The translations under genes and the position numbers were made by a program. The notes below the pieces were generated by a model. The model did no database searches. It was not told where the DNA came from and saw nothing but the letters and a program-made list of their open reading frames with translations. This document shows, piece by piece, positions 47,786-57,761 of a stretch of DNA of 64,000 nt (position 1 is its first letter; every line of letters begins with the position of its first letter). The DNA comes from Anthonomus grandis grandis (Eukaryota > Arthropoda > Insecta > Coleoptera > Curculionidae), in the NCBI RefSeq assembly GCF_022605725.1, contig NC_065549.1:20675614-20739613 (forward strand), given 5' to 3'.

Positions 47786-50437
47786 GTAAGTTTTAGAGTA
47801 GTACTAGCAATAACCTAATCAAAGTCTTCATTTTTCTATATGTATCTATTTATTTCATATTTCCGGAACTAATAGTTTAATAAAATAACTTAAAGCAATA
47901 TTATACAAAACTATATTGGTTTAAGAGATCTTAGTCGCGGTCCAGACTCACGACGGTATTTTAGAATATTTGATAGATAATCTTAATAATCTTTTTTGCA
48001 CAAGAGTTATATTGTTCCTATCTATCATTGCTACAAATCACATGGGTTTTTAAGAGGTTCAACATCTACGCTTTATCAGAGTGCTATGTTGGACCCATTG
48101 GAGATGGACTGTCAGGTAGTCAGAAATATACGGACTAGTCTAAAGCTTTCGATAGTCTCCATCATTGGTCACTGATGGCCAAATCAAAGGCTGCTTACTG
48201 GCTTTAATGAGCTGACTTAAAATAGTTGACCAGTTGACTAATTGGTGGGTTCCAAAAGGTTAAGGCTCGAATTGTGTACCTCAAGGTGACCAATGTATGC
48301 TATTACTTTTTAACCTACTCGTAAATGATACTGATAAGTTTAATAATTGGTGTCCACTTTTTGCTGATCACATGATGTTCATGATATGCTTTAAGATTAG
48401 AAATTCTGAGTAACATAAAGTTATTTTGCAACTATTTTTGAAAGATTTTCGTAATTGGTGGAACATACAAACAATATTTGTCTCTTAATGTTAGTAAATG
48501 CCACTACATTAGTTTCAGTAGAAATCTTTGCAGAATCGTCACAGATTATTATGGAAATCATGAATTATTATAAATGTTAAACTTAGATAGGTATAGTGTT
48601 TGATAACAAGTTAACTTTTTGAGAATCATAATAATTTCTATATCTAAAAAAAGAAAACGGTGGAATTCGTTCTGAGACCAACTTTGTAGCTTATTACTTT
48701 CTTTAATAACGATTCAGAATTTTTCCTCCTATCATGGTTTCTGATAGTCTGACCCGAAACCTATCCTTTATTCACTTCCAAGAGCTGCGGAACCATAACA
48801 GATTCCGTTAAACTGGCATTCCTTCGAACCTGTAACCCTACAAAATGGTCTTGGTCAGGTGGTGATTATTCTCGACGGTCCTCGGAATTGATCCGTTATT
48901 AATCCACCTGTCTTTTTATATATCAGATCGAAAATGCTTGCAAATTTGTCGCTGACTTGTCTTACCTTTAAGCATACCAGTGACTCTTAGCATTTCTGTC
49001 TCGGTTAAATGTCGCCATAAAATTTTTGAATGTAACTAAAAATTAACAAAAACACAAAAAATCAAATACAGGAGAGTATTCGGAATACAGTATTTGGACC
49101 AAACACATAACTGTTAAAAGGACGTTCTAAAATCTACATATTTAAAAAACACATTCTATTTTACCTAGCATTAACCTAGAAATTTAACTACAAATATATT
49201 GAATATATATTATAAATGTATAATAGAAATGTATATCGCCACTGTCATATATATAAAAAGTGCCCAACTCAAAAAAAGTAAACTTTACAGGAGACAAGAA
49301 GAGCCATTTAAAACTAAGATATTTTTGCTGTTCGATTTACTCTTCTCTAATTTTGCGTAATGAGTCCTTAATATAAGTGTTATAATCAGCACCAACAAAA
49401 CTTTGGATCGCCTTTTTTACATCCAGAGCGGAGTTTATTAAAAAAATTAAGTAGAGAAATCTTTTAAAATAACAACAAACGTAATCTGCTGGTACGTTTA
49501 TAACTCTACCAGAAATCCTTCTTTCAATAGAGGAGTGCATAAAAATCACACTTGTTCTAAATATTTTTGAATAATGCAGATATTATTTTAAAGTTTCGAG
49601 TTTAAAAGTGCATTAGGCAAAATGGAGTTGCGATTTTGTGCACCGCACCCGTGACTATAAAGAATTATATTACGTTTGTTGTCTATTTGTATCAAGAATG
49701 GGCAAAATTTTTGTGCTTAAAAAATTACAAATAATTAAAGCAAAATTTTGATATAAACATTGAAAAATATTTATGTTTACATAGAAACTGGTGGACTCCA
49801 CCTATTAACGGAAGCTTAAATCATTGACACCAAATTATAAATATTTAAGTGCTTAAAAAAAATGGCACTTATATCTCGATTTCTGAAAAAGTGGACGTTT
49901 ACAACACGCGGATCTATTAGATCCATGGATCAAATGATACACATATTTTTATTTAGTACAGCCTTGTTTACAAGGATTGATTTTGAGGGTTAAATTAGTG
50001 AAGGATTATCTTTAGGATTTTTTTATTGATCTTTAGGATTAAAGTGTCAGTGAGTTTAGACAAAGAATTATAGGACATAACCTCTAAATCTTTAAAAGTG
50101 TTATTGTTTAAAGATAATAAAAATAAACTAATAATTTCTTTTTCAAGGCTTAAGCTTGTCCTCTGTATTTTCTTCTTTATTTTTGTGTACAAAAATAAAA
50201 ACCTCGTAAGCCAACATCCAGTAAAATATCAAACTTGTCATTTTGGTACTTCAAAATAGGTCCTAGGTGTTTACACAGAAAAAAACTAAATTTAATCTAC
50301 CCTGTTTGGAAAGCTCAAATTCGCGTATCAAATTTTAGTGCGCTGCCGTTTACACAAATAGTCCTTGACAACTTACACGTCATTTGATGTGATGTGTTAT
50401 TTTAAATATTCAAAATGAACTATATTTTAAATTTTAG
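47786..50437 (+). other. Intron (2.7 kb) inside EGF14
   Basis: Bounded by GTAAG and AAATTTTAG. It contains a plus-strand reverse transcriptase relic at about 47990-48560. A minus-strand frame at 49337-49549 is unrecognised and was not called. The rest shows nothing. Confidence 0.8.
47990..48560 (+). mobile_element. Decayed non-LTR reverse transcriptase
   Basis: Shifted plus-strand frames give a GSNCVPQGDQ block equivalent to SGVPQGS, MLLLFNLLVNDTDKFNNW, CPLFADHMM (the FADD palm motif with His for the second Asp), QLFLKDFRNWW and LNVSKCHYISFSRN. This is motif order B-C-D of Jockey/CR1-like reverse transcriptase. Stops and a mutated catalytic motif mean it is dead. Confidence 0.8.
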
Positions 50438-50737
50438 GCACCTGTATAAACACCGGAGATTTCTACCAATGCATCTGTAGGGATGGCTTCGAAGGTTCGA
50501 ACTGTCAAGATGACGTGAACGACTGTAACTCGCAGCCCTGTTACAACGGAGGCAAATGCATTGATGGCGTCAACTGGTTTTTATGCGAGTGCGCCAACGG
50601 ATTTACGGGGCCCGACTGTAAAATTAATGTAAATGAGTGTGCCTCGAACCCTTGCGGCTATGGTGGTACTTGTATCGATGGAATTGGAGAGTACCAATGT
50701 ATTTGTCCACCTGGGAGAAGAGGAAGGAACTGTAACA
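50438..50737 (+). CDS. Ser: Serrate exon: end of EGF14, EGF15 and EGF16
   Basis: Exon of 300 nt, acceptor AAATTTTAG, donor GTAAGT at 50738. It closes EGF14 (GTCINTGDFYQC, CRDGFEGSNC), then EGF15 (VNDCNSQPCYNGGKC, GFTGPDC) and EGF16 (VNECASNPCGYGGTCIDG, CICPPGRRGRNC). The NVNEC...ICPPGR.G repeat is the conserved last EGF before the cysteine-rich region in Serrate. Confidence 0.96.
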
Positions 50738-50821
50738 GTAAGTCCCATCATCTTATTGCACTTTACAACTACAACACACCTTGACCTTCATAAATATTAA
50801 ATTCTAAATATTTGTTTTCAG

Positions 50822-51100
50822 TGGATGATATAGCCTACCTTCCAGCCCCAGGTAGTTGCCTGTGGAACAGTCATACCCTTGAAAACAACGTGACGTGGCA
50901 ACACGAGTGCAATACTTGCATATGTAACAGCGGCGTTGTCAAGTGTACGAAAATGTGGTGCGGGCTGGGCAACTGCCGAAATTCTAACCAAGCCAGCAGT
51001 ATGATGTGCAACTTAAACCAAGTTTGCGTGCCTTCGCCTGCCGAATCGTGCTTATCGCCCCCTTGTTTACCTTATGGTGAATGTAGGGAATTAGAAAGTG
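50822..51100 (+). CDS. Ser: Serrate exon: VWC-like cysteine-rich module
   Basis: Exon of 279 nt, acceptor TTGTTTTCAG, donor GTAAGA at 51101. After a short linker it encodes CLWNSH, WQHECNTCICNSGVVKCTK, MWCGLGNC, CNLNQVCVPSPAESCLSPPC and GECRELES. The CNTCIC...CT..WCGL.NC pattern is the von Willebrand C-like domain that separates Serrate/Jagged from Delta ligands. Confidence 0.96.
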
Positions 51101-51158
51101 GTAAGATTTTATATGTTGCTCATAAGTATAATTGATAATTTAATAATATTTACTACAG

Positions 51159-51415
51159 GCCGCAGAGTAAAACCACCACTGTTACCCAGTCCAACCAGTT
51201 GCTGGCCAAACCAAGCGGTACTGAGTAACACTTGCGCAAGACTCACATTACTACTGGATAAAATAAAGCTTCCTCAGGGTACATCAGTTGAAGATCTTTG
51301 CAATGACCTAAGGGCTTTGTTGGCTAATCAACAAGCAATTGAAGGTTTGCAAGATAACTTGGTACTGCTATGTGATCTTAAGCCTGATTACAATGACACG
51401 GTTGAGGTTACCCTG
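51159..51415 (+). CDS. Ser: Serrate exon: conserved juxtamembrane domain
   Basis: Exon of 257 nt, acceptor TTACTACAG, donor GTAAGT at 51416, ending in phase 0. It begins GRRVKPPLLPSPTSCWPNQA, then CARLTLLLDKIKLPQG, EDLCNDLRALLANQ, LVLLCDLKPDYNDTVEVTL. This is the Serrate/Jagged-specific extracellular domain next to the membrane (PP.LP...SCWPNQA and NDTVE are well kept). Confidence 0.95.
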
Positions 51416-51478
51416 GTAAGTACTAACTTGATTAAAAAGTTTAATAGAATTTGCTGACTCTGATGATTTCTTGAACAG

Positions 51479-51816
51479 TTTGGTAACAAATGGGTCCCAG
51501 ACGGAATCCGCATTTTGGGAGAAGCGATCTCAAGGAAACAAACAGCCCTGTTAGCACTTACATCCATCGTAGAAGTAAAAGTGGAGACTGCTCTCGTATC
51601 CGAAGAGCAACAAAGCAATAAACTGTTGGTGGCTCTGGTCTGTTTTGTTATTATTGGACTAGCCACAGCAGTAGTGGCTGTTGTTTTGTATTTGAGACAG
51701 AGAAGAAGAAATATCGGGTTGAGTGGTGTGAACTTGTCTCCATCTTCGGAAACTTGCCATAGGAACCATGAGGATGAAAAGTCTAATAATTTGCAAAATG
51801 AAGAGAACCTTAGAAG
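51479..51816 (+). CDS. Ser: Serrate exon: membrane-proximal region, transmembrane helix, start of tail
   Basis: Exon of 338 nt, acceptor TTCTTGAACAG, donor GTAAGA at 51817. It finishes the extracellular region (AALTSIVEVK-like block) and encodes a 24-residue transmembrane helix at 51623-51694 (starting LLVALVCFVIIGLA). The stop-transfer RQRRRN follows. The cytoplasmic start has NLSPSSETCH, EDEKSNN and NEENLRR. The last two bases plus the first of exon 56180 make an Arg codon. If the intron were retained, translation would stop at once (AGG TAA). Confidence 0.95.
51623..51694 (+). other. Transmembrane helix segment of Serrate
   Basis: Twenty-four uninterrupted hydrophobic or small residues followed by a cluster of Arg give a type I membrane topology. 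The extracellular domain is N-terminal. Confidence 0.95.
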
Positions 51817-52520
51817 GTAAGATAAAAGCCTTTGTAGTGACTAGTATTAATTTACATTTTACAATTTTGAAGTTACATTTGCTTCATTAACGGGACGACC
51901 CCATACCAAGAAATAACAATAAACGTAATATTAAATAAATAATGAGTAATAAATATGTAATTTTAACTTCTTTGAAAACACATAAACAATTAAATTAAAT
52001 CCTGAACATGCCTTATAAATGTTGATAAGGAAGCAGAGTCCGTTTCAGGATAGCTTTACCGATTATTCTACACATATACATAAAACTATGCGACCCATAA
52101 TTAGTTCAATGAAAGTTATTAAACCTATATAAAATAGAAAAGTGATTGGGATATACTTGAAGTTTGTCACTATGTTTAACTGATCTAGCTGTGCTATAGA
52201 TATTAATATCAAATAGTCAAACAGTAAAAACTTTCCAAACTTAAAACTACGACAAATATCATTCAAAAATAAATTAACCTAAGTCTGTTAGATAAGTGGA
52301 TCCCTTACTAATAAAGCCAAATTTCTCATCAATAAGACAAGACTTAAGACCAGAACTTGTGTCTGTATTTAAAAACCAATTTACAATTCAAGCAGAATGT
52401 TAATAATAGTTGGAAACATTACCTCTAAAATTATACCAATCAATGTTTTTTTTTCGAAAATATGCACGGACACGTCGATTAGTATTTTACATTAGCTTTA
52501 TTTTAATGTAAAATTTTATT

Positions 52521-54593
52521 CAGGGTGTCTCAAATGAGATGTGACGTCACCGATAATTTTTTTGAATGGCCCTATTTTTTTAATGACTATTATTCTTAAT
52601 GTGTTTAACAAGTTATACATAAGTGCCAAATTCCAATTATTTACTATTTGTCTTTTAAAAGATATTTAACAAATATTAACTAATTCGAAAAATGAATTCA
52701 ATTCAATATTCTTTCTTTAAAAAATACTTGGAATGTGACATATGATAATACCTGCCATTGACATTCTCATAACAAATAAGTTAGGAGAGTATTATCACAT
52801 TCAATTCATATTTGTACGACAAAACTGTTTACAGTTTGTTGTTCACCGTTCGTAAAATGCCACACTTTACTGAAACACAGAAGATTGAAAGAAAATAATC
52901 TTTCCTGAAGCAAATCCCTATGTCCCACCTACTAGGCAGATAGCTAGGGAACTGGCAATTAACCAGTCTTCAGTGGCAAGAGTTTTGAAACATGAATAAG
53001 TTCATCTCAGGACAGGAATATTCTACAAATAAAAATCCTACTCTGTGATGAACGTTTATGTTGAATTGTGTGATAAATCGTTAAAATTGTCGTTATTGAG
53101 CAAAAAAAAAACCACACTGGATGAGCGAAGCGAACCACACTTCCGAATTTGGCTATTTTGTTCCCTTGCTCTATAGAAGCTAACGTTCCGAATGGAAAGA
53201 TCTAATTAACAGAACGACGTGACTCCTCATTTTATCGAATATGTTACATGTAAAATTAGAAAACTTATTTTTAAATTTACTGAATTGAGAAATATACTAT
53301 CTTTTAAGACATTAAAATCTGTCTATTTTGCTTTAGTAGAATCTATAATTAATTAGTTACAATAGAATTAATAGTGCAGAAACGGTTATTAAAGTAATAC
53401 TCTTTAAAAGGAAAAGATATCCTACGGAGCTGGTTTATAAACAGAGTGGCTTACTTTCACCAAAAGAGTTACATATGAAGGCAATAATTAGATTCATGTT
53501 AAAATCAGACTGGTATAACCAGAATATTAATCATGGGGTGAATAGAAAAAATTGAACACAAAATAATGTCTTATTACAAAACCCTAAGCATTCCATATGC
53601 CAGAATCACATATACTGTATAGGGCCAAAGGTTTATAACAGTTTCCCTGCATATTTAAGATCTAAACCATACCAGAAATTCAAAGGAGAAATAATTAAAT
53701 GCATTACAGCAGAGAATGATCATAATTTGTACTAGTTTTTGGTTAATTGAATTATCTTTTTCGTTTTCTTTTTTCTTCTATGGTATTCTTTGATAAACGA
53801 CCTTATATTTTTTCCTTTTGTCTTTAACTTTTCTTTATAATTTTGGATATGTGTTGTTTCTTTACAGTGTCATAACATTATATTTTTTTTAATTGCAATT
53901 GTATATCAATAGCTTGACCTCATGATTTTTTTGTTATTTATGATAAGAGTGCACACACAGTATTTTTAATAAAATACTGTTTATTTTTAATAAACACTGT
54001 ATAAGGGTTAGCAGTAAGTAATAATTTAGAAATATTTATTTCTGTTTAACTTATATAATTTGGGATTCTAGTAAGTAGTTTAATGTTTGAATTGTGAGTA
54101 AAAAAGAACTATTGTACTTTGTTATACCTACTGTTGATAAAAAAAAATTGCAAGACCTGTCTGTGAGTACCCCTCACGGTCGGATTTAACTCCTTTGGAC
54201 TTTTTCTTATGAGGTTACTTGAAGAGCAAAGATTTGAAGACTAAACCGGCAAATATTGAGGAATTGAAAGAACAAATAAGACAGGAATGTAAGCTAATTT
54301 CCGACGAAGTAATTAGAAATGTTCAAAACGAGTTTCAGTATCATTTAGGGTATTGTCAGTTAGTGAATTGACAACATTTTTAACACTTATTAAAGAAAGA
54401 CTATTAAATTGAATTCATTTTTTGAATTAGATAATGTTTGTTAAATAACTTTTAAAAGACAAGGAGTAAGAAATTGAAATTTGACACTCATGTGTAACTT
54501 GTTAAATCTTTTAATAATATTCATTAAAAAAAATAAGATTGCCATTTAAAAAAAATTATCGATGACGTGTTATCTCACATTTGAGACACCCTG
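52521..54593 (+). mobile_element. Mariner-type DNA transposon with terminal inverted repeats, disrupted
   Basis: The left end CAGGGTGTCTCAAATGAGAT at 52521 matches the inverted right end ending GAGACACCCTG at 54593. Similarity extends inward to GATAATTTTTTT against AAAAAAATTATCGATGACGT, so the TIRs are about 40 bp. A TA flanks the right end. The plus strand encodes NPYVPPTRQIARELAINQSS near 52910-52980 (transposase N-terminus) and DLTPLDFFL, GYLKSKDLKTKPANIEELKE, ISDEVIRNVQNEFQ and LGYCQLVN near 54160-54370 (C-terminus, with the third catalytic Asp). The central part is replaced by a non-LTR fragment. Confidence 0.85.
53220..54150 (+). mobile_element. Nested non-LTR retrotransposon 3' fragment
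   Basis: Inserted within the mariner element. Plus-strand frames give IEYVTCKIRKLIFKFTELRN, FKTLKSVYFALVESIIN, KEKISYGAGL-like, then LLSPKELHMKAIIRFMLKSD, SKHSICQNHIYCIGPKVYN and FPAYLRSKPYQKFKG. That is the C-terminal tail of a CR1/Jockey-type ORF2. A/T-rich 3' UTR-like sequence follows. 5'-truncated, as is normal for these elements. Confidence 0.7.
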
Positions 54594-55299
54594 TATAAAT
54601 ATACTTTACATTAAAATAAAGGCAGTTTAATTCTGAGATACTCTGATCACATAAGGCGCAAAGGCAAACAAGTACTATCAATATTTAAATCATTAATAAA
54701 ATTCAGTAATTTTACATAATTCTTAAGTAAAATGTATGTAATTTTAAATTTTTTGGAGCTTATCTGGAGAATCCCACAGACTATTAAATCCTTTAAAATA
54801 AGACGAAATCCATAAACAATTTCTATACTAGGAGCTAAACGAAATCAACACAACCTCTTCCTAATTAAAAATTTCTTTAATAAAAAAATGACTAAGGAAC
54901 AGCTTCTAACCTTGTGGCAGGTTACGATAAGTTGAGTAAATTGTTAGGGCAATGTAGGTAATATCCGTTGCATACATAAAATACATATACACACCACCCA
55001 ATATTATTCAATTACTGATTAGGAAAACTGTTAAGTTTAATTTTGATTAGAAAGAGGTCTGTATCTTAAGATTGTTATATTTATTTAATTCTTGTGACAG
55101 TTGTATTAGGTTTTCTTCCGAATTCTAGCATTACAATAATTTTAATAAACCGCCTATTATCACTTTCAAGTTTCATCATTATTGTTACCTTTAATAAATA
55201 GAGGCCCAACAATAGTATCACCCAATATTTTCGCTCACACATTGATTTTTTTCTAGATACTGTGTGTGTCCTTCCCCAAAAACGAGGATTTTCATCACT

Positions 55300-55327
55300 C
55301 CAGTATCTACAGTTGTGTAGATACTGG
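55300..55327. repeat. Perfect hairpin, 11-bp stem
   Basis: CCAGTATCTAC and its exact complement GTAGATACTGG flank AGTTGT. It lies in intron, next to a short CTCTCTCTCT run. It may be a MITE remnant or a chance inverted repeat. Confidence 0.7.
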
Positions 55328-55379
55328 ATTCTAATACTCTCTCTCTCTAATTATATCTACTAAAACAATTTTTTTAGCA

Positions 55380-56000
55380 ACTCAGGAAAAATACGTAATT
55401 TTTCTGTGATTCCCTTGCAAAATTCTATTCTTCAGTCAGGGTCGTCTTCACGCAATTCCTGAAGAATTTGCATTTTGTATGGATGGAAATAACTTAATTT
55501 AAATACTTGACGTAAAAATGCATGATAAATTTCTATTATCGCTGAAGCTTGGCGTAGAGATAAGGTAGGATTTATAGCAAAATGTCTTAATACCTCTACT
55601 TGTGCCGCTTCATCAAGTACGCTTAACTCTTTTGTTTCCCATCAATCCTGTCTCTTCAGATTTGAGAATTACTTGCCTCACGTAAGTACAAGTATGACTT
55701 AAATTTTTTTCAGGATTTCTTTCGTTAAATAATGCAATAGTCCTTAAAACACAACGATTTTGAGAACCATAAAAACAAATTATTTCAATACTTCCAGCCG
55801 TGCTGTATTAATAGATGTTCTCGCTTGCCTTTTGTCCTATTTGATATTTTGTAGCAACAAGCGTTAAATAAAAAAGATGTAGAATTGCATTTTTTTGTAA
55901 CTTTTATAAAAATTTCTTTTTATGCAGATTTTGTTCAAAAAAATGCCTTTTAAACAAATATTGCTAGCAAATTCTTTTGCCACTTTTAGTAAGCGATTTT
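55380..56000 (-). mobile_element. Decayed mariner-type transposase N-terminus
   Basis: The minus strand gives, from about 55790 downward, IEIICFYGSQNR and ALFNERNPEKNLSHT, then YVRQVILKSEETGLMGNKRV, LSVLDEAAQVEVLRHFAINP, TLSLRQASA, FLRQVFKLSYFHPYKMQILQ and ELREDDPD with RIEFCK. This is the helix-turn-helix half of an IS630/mariner-lineage transposase (the HPYK...QEL..DD...R..FC motif). The DDE half is absent. At least one frameshift, one stop. Confidence 0.75.
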
Positions 56001-56179
56001 TCTCTAATGTTCCTATATTAATATGGTAGGCTTATATTAATATGGTACCTAATGACCCTTAATCAAACCCTCGGTATATTGCGTCCACGTAAACTGAAAA
56101 TTTTGGCATTTGGATCCAAAAACCAATAATAAAAATTTTAAATCGTATTTATAGATAGATAACTCATTTTTTGTTTCAG

Positions 56180-56636
56180 ATATGCTAACCCGCTAAAAGA
56201 AGACGTGGGTAGCATGGCAAGCATCAACTCAGCCAGCGCGTGTGGTCTAGACATGCCCAGAGTTAGCGTGGTGCGCCCTCTTTCCTCTATGCTACCAAGC
56301 GAAAGCTCCAGCGAAATGCTCGAGATGATCTCCGAGGTTGAATGCCCGGGATCGCGTAAAACCATGTTGGTTTTACCGGGCACCAGCGCCTCAGAAAACA
56401 GTCTGAAGCTGAACGAGAGCATGACTCTGGACGGGTTGAGTCCCGCGCACCGAAGCAGTCAAATTATGCTCTACAAAGCTCAGAATCCGGACGTGCGAAA
56501 GAATACCGCGGCGTTCGACGACGCGACTGCGCACAAGGATTTTAGTAAGAATATCATTAATGTGAATAAGCAAAGGACTTTACAGCAACAGCAGAACACT
56601 AGTGCTAGTGCGGATGTTCTTACTGTGCTCGTGTGA
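56180..56636 (+). CDS. Ser: Serrate last coding exon: cytoplasmic tail and stop
   Basis: It begins inside the Arg codon, giving RYANPLKEDVGS, and runs 152 codons to TGA at 56634. The YANPLK block together with the preceding NEENLRR corresponds to the Jagged1 segment around IKNPIEK that binds the E3 ligase Mind bomb, so a role in ligand ubiquitination and endocytosis is likely (inference). A second conserved block is SSQIMLYKAQNPDVRKNT. The tail ends LTVLV, a class of PDZ-ligand ending similar to TVMV in the fly protein as I recall. Noticeably richer in G+C than its surroundings. Confidence 0.95.
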
Positions 56637-56721
56637 GGGCGTTGAGCCAGTTTTAGGTGAATTAGCTTATATTTTTAGCGCAGAACGTAACTTGACGCAC
56701 GCATAATGTTAGTTTGGTGGA

Positions 56722-56881
56722 TACAGGGTGTTAATATTATTAAAACTTTTCTAATTTATATTACCAAATGATGAAAAACAGATTACTCCTACTATATATT
56801 CTTACAGTTAAACTAAATAAGAGCAACTTTAATGCAAATAATAAATTCTATTTCCATTTGAATGCCTAAATACACCCTGTA
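56722..56881. mobile_element. MITE-like insertion in the 3' UTR
   Basis: TACAGGGTGT at 56722 is mirrored by ACACCCTGTA ending at 56881, so a 160-bp unit is bounded by 10-bp perfect inverted repeats with TA at each outer edge. There is no coding capacity. The GGGTGT terminus is shared with the mariner-type element at 52521, so a related transposase may have moved it. Confidence 0.7.
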
Positions 56882-57046
56882 CATCATATTTAACTTAATA
56901 ACGAATATTATAATTTTAGACAACCAATATTTTGGTAAGACCTTTTTGATATATACGGTACTGTATTTTATTTGTGCAATTATACGTCTAGTGAAAAGAT
57001 ATACAATTTGTTTCTAAAACACAAAAATTAAATAGCGATCTATATT

Positions 57047-57054
57047 TGTAAATA
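57047..57054 (+). promoter_or_regulatory. Pumilio response element candidate (TGTAAATA)
   Basis: Exact match to UGUANAUA, the PUF-protein binding octamer, in the 3' UTR. It lies between the stop codon and the first poly(A) signal. Confidence 0.5.
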
Positions 57055-57311
57055 ATTTTAAATGACTTAATAAAAATGCTATATAATAAAGCATTTGTTA
57101 ACAACCTAAATGGAGTAATGATCTCTTTTTTTTAATTCTTATAAAGGACACTCAAAGTGACACTAAATGTAAAATCGAAGTTTAAAACATAAAAATATAG
57201 TGTGATATTATTTAATATTAATTTCAAATTTTGTTTATCTTTGTTAGATTTTTTAAACTTTTTATTTTATTCTAGATATTAAACATGTAATTTTAAAATC
57301 ATATCGAACGC

Positions 57312-57319
57312 TGTACATA
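57312..57319 (+). promoter_or_regulatory. Pumilio response element candidate (TGTACATA)
   Basis: Exact match to UGUANAUA; in the long 3' UTR form only. Confidence 0.5.
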
Positions 57320-57509
57320 CGATTTGTTTTTATTTTTATTATTTTTTTTTGTATTTATTGTATGATTGTTCCTGATATTTTTTATACTATTTTTTTAGTT
57401 TGTACTATTTTGCATTTTTAGTTGATAGTCTAGTAAGATATCTGTGAACATTTCCTAGATTAATATTTATTTTTTTAGTGCAACTTTTTGGTGTATTTGA
57501 ATAACGTTT

Positions 57510-57517
57510 TGTAAATA
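57510..57517 (+). promoter_or_regulatory. Pumilio response element candidate (TGTAAATA)
   Basis: Exact match to UGUANAUA, 17 bases before a further copy. Confidence 0.5.
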
Positions 57518-57526
57518 TTTAATGTT

Positions 57527-57534
57527 TGTACATA
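57527..57534 (+). promoter_or_regulatory. Pumilio response element candidate (TGTACATA)
   Basis: Exact match to UGUANAUA, paired with the copy at 57510 and about 100 bases before the distal AATAAA. Confidence 0.5.
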
Positions 57535-57631
57535 AAAATATCTTATAGAAACTACAGAATATTTTGCCAGGATTGAATTTGATTTATTTTATTTTAGATA
57601 AGCGAAATATTCTGTAACATCAGTATTGTAT

Positions 57632-57637
57632 AATAAA
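57632..57637 (+). terminator. Distal poly(A) signal AATAAA
   Basis: Canonical hexamer in a T-rich context about 1 kb after the stop codon. Non-LTR relic sequence begins roughly 125 bases further on, so the gene probably ends here. Confidence 0.55.
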
Positions 57638-57761
57638 CGTTAATGTTTTTAAAAGTTATATATAATTTTCGCATTTCTGCAATTCCGTATAAAATGTAAA
57701 TAACTTTTAAGAACATTACTTTTAAGTACTTATAAACATAACAATAATATAGTAAAATATT

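Larger units (their letters stand above)
51817..56179 (+). other. Last intron (4.4 kb), in the cytoplasmic-tail coding region
   Basis: Bounded by GTAAGA and TTTGTTTCAG. It holds a TIR-bounded mariner-type element with a nested non-LTR tail (52521-54593), an 11-bp hairpin at 55300-55327 next to a short (CT)n run, and a minus-strand mariner-type fragment at 55380-56000. No other feature is visible. Confidence 0.85.
8474..57640 (+). other. Ser: Serrate/Jagged-type Notch ligand gene (3' part, 15 exons)
   Basis: Transmembrane Notch ligand of the DSL family; it would sit at the cell surface and activate or cis-inhibit Notch in neighbouring or the same cells. Fifteen exons join in frame through GT-AG borders, mostly in phase 1 as is usual for EGF exons, giving about 1,150 codons to a stop at 56634-56636. 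Order: MNNL end, DSL, 16 EGF repeats, cysteine-rich VWC-like module, juxtamembrane domain, transmembrane helix, cytoplasmic tail. Cytoplasmic blocks such as EEKSNN-type, NEENLRR.NPLK and SSQI.L.K.QN.D.RKNT are those I recall from Drosophila Serrate, which is why I call Serrate rather than Delta. Signal peptide and most of MNNL lie upstream of the window. Poly(A) signals AATAAA lie at 57069, 57085 and 57632; the last gives the approximate transcript end. Confidence 0.95.
56637..57640 (+). other. 3' UTR of the Serrate gene
   Basis: A+T-rich, no long frame. AATAAA occurs at 57069, 57085 and 57632. The last is the most likely end of the long form, and the first two could give a shorter transcript. 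Four Pumilio-type octamers and a small MITE-like insertion lie inside. The exact cleavage site is not visible from sequence. Confidence 0.7.

Noticed and set aside
49337..49549. Minus-strand 70-codon frame in the EGF14 intron
   Set aside because: No recognisable motif and ordinary intron composition.
56138..56573. Minus-strand frames opposite the last Serrate exon
   Set aside because: Shadow frames of a G+C-rich coding exon; the plus strand is clearly the real one.
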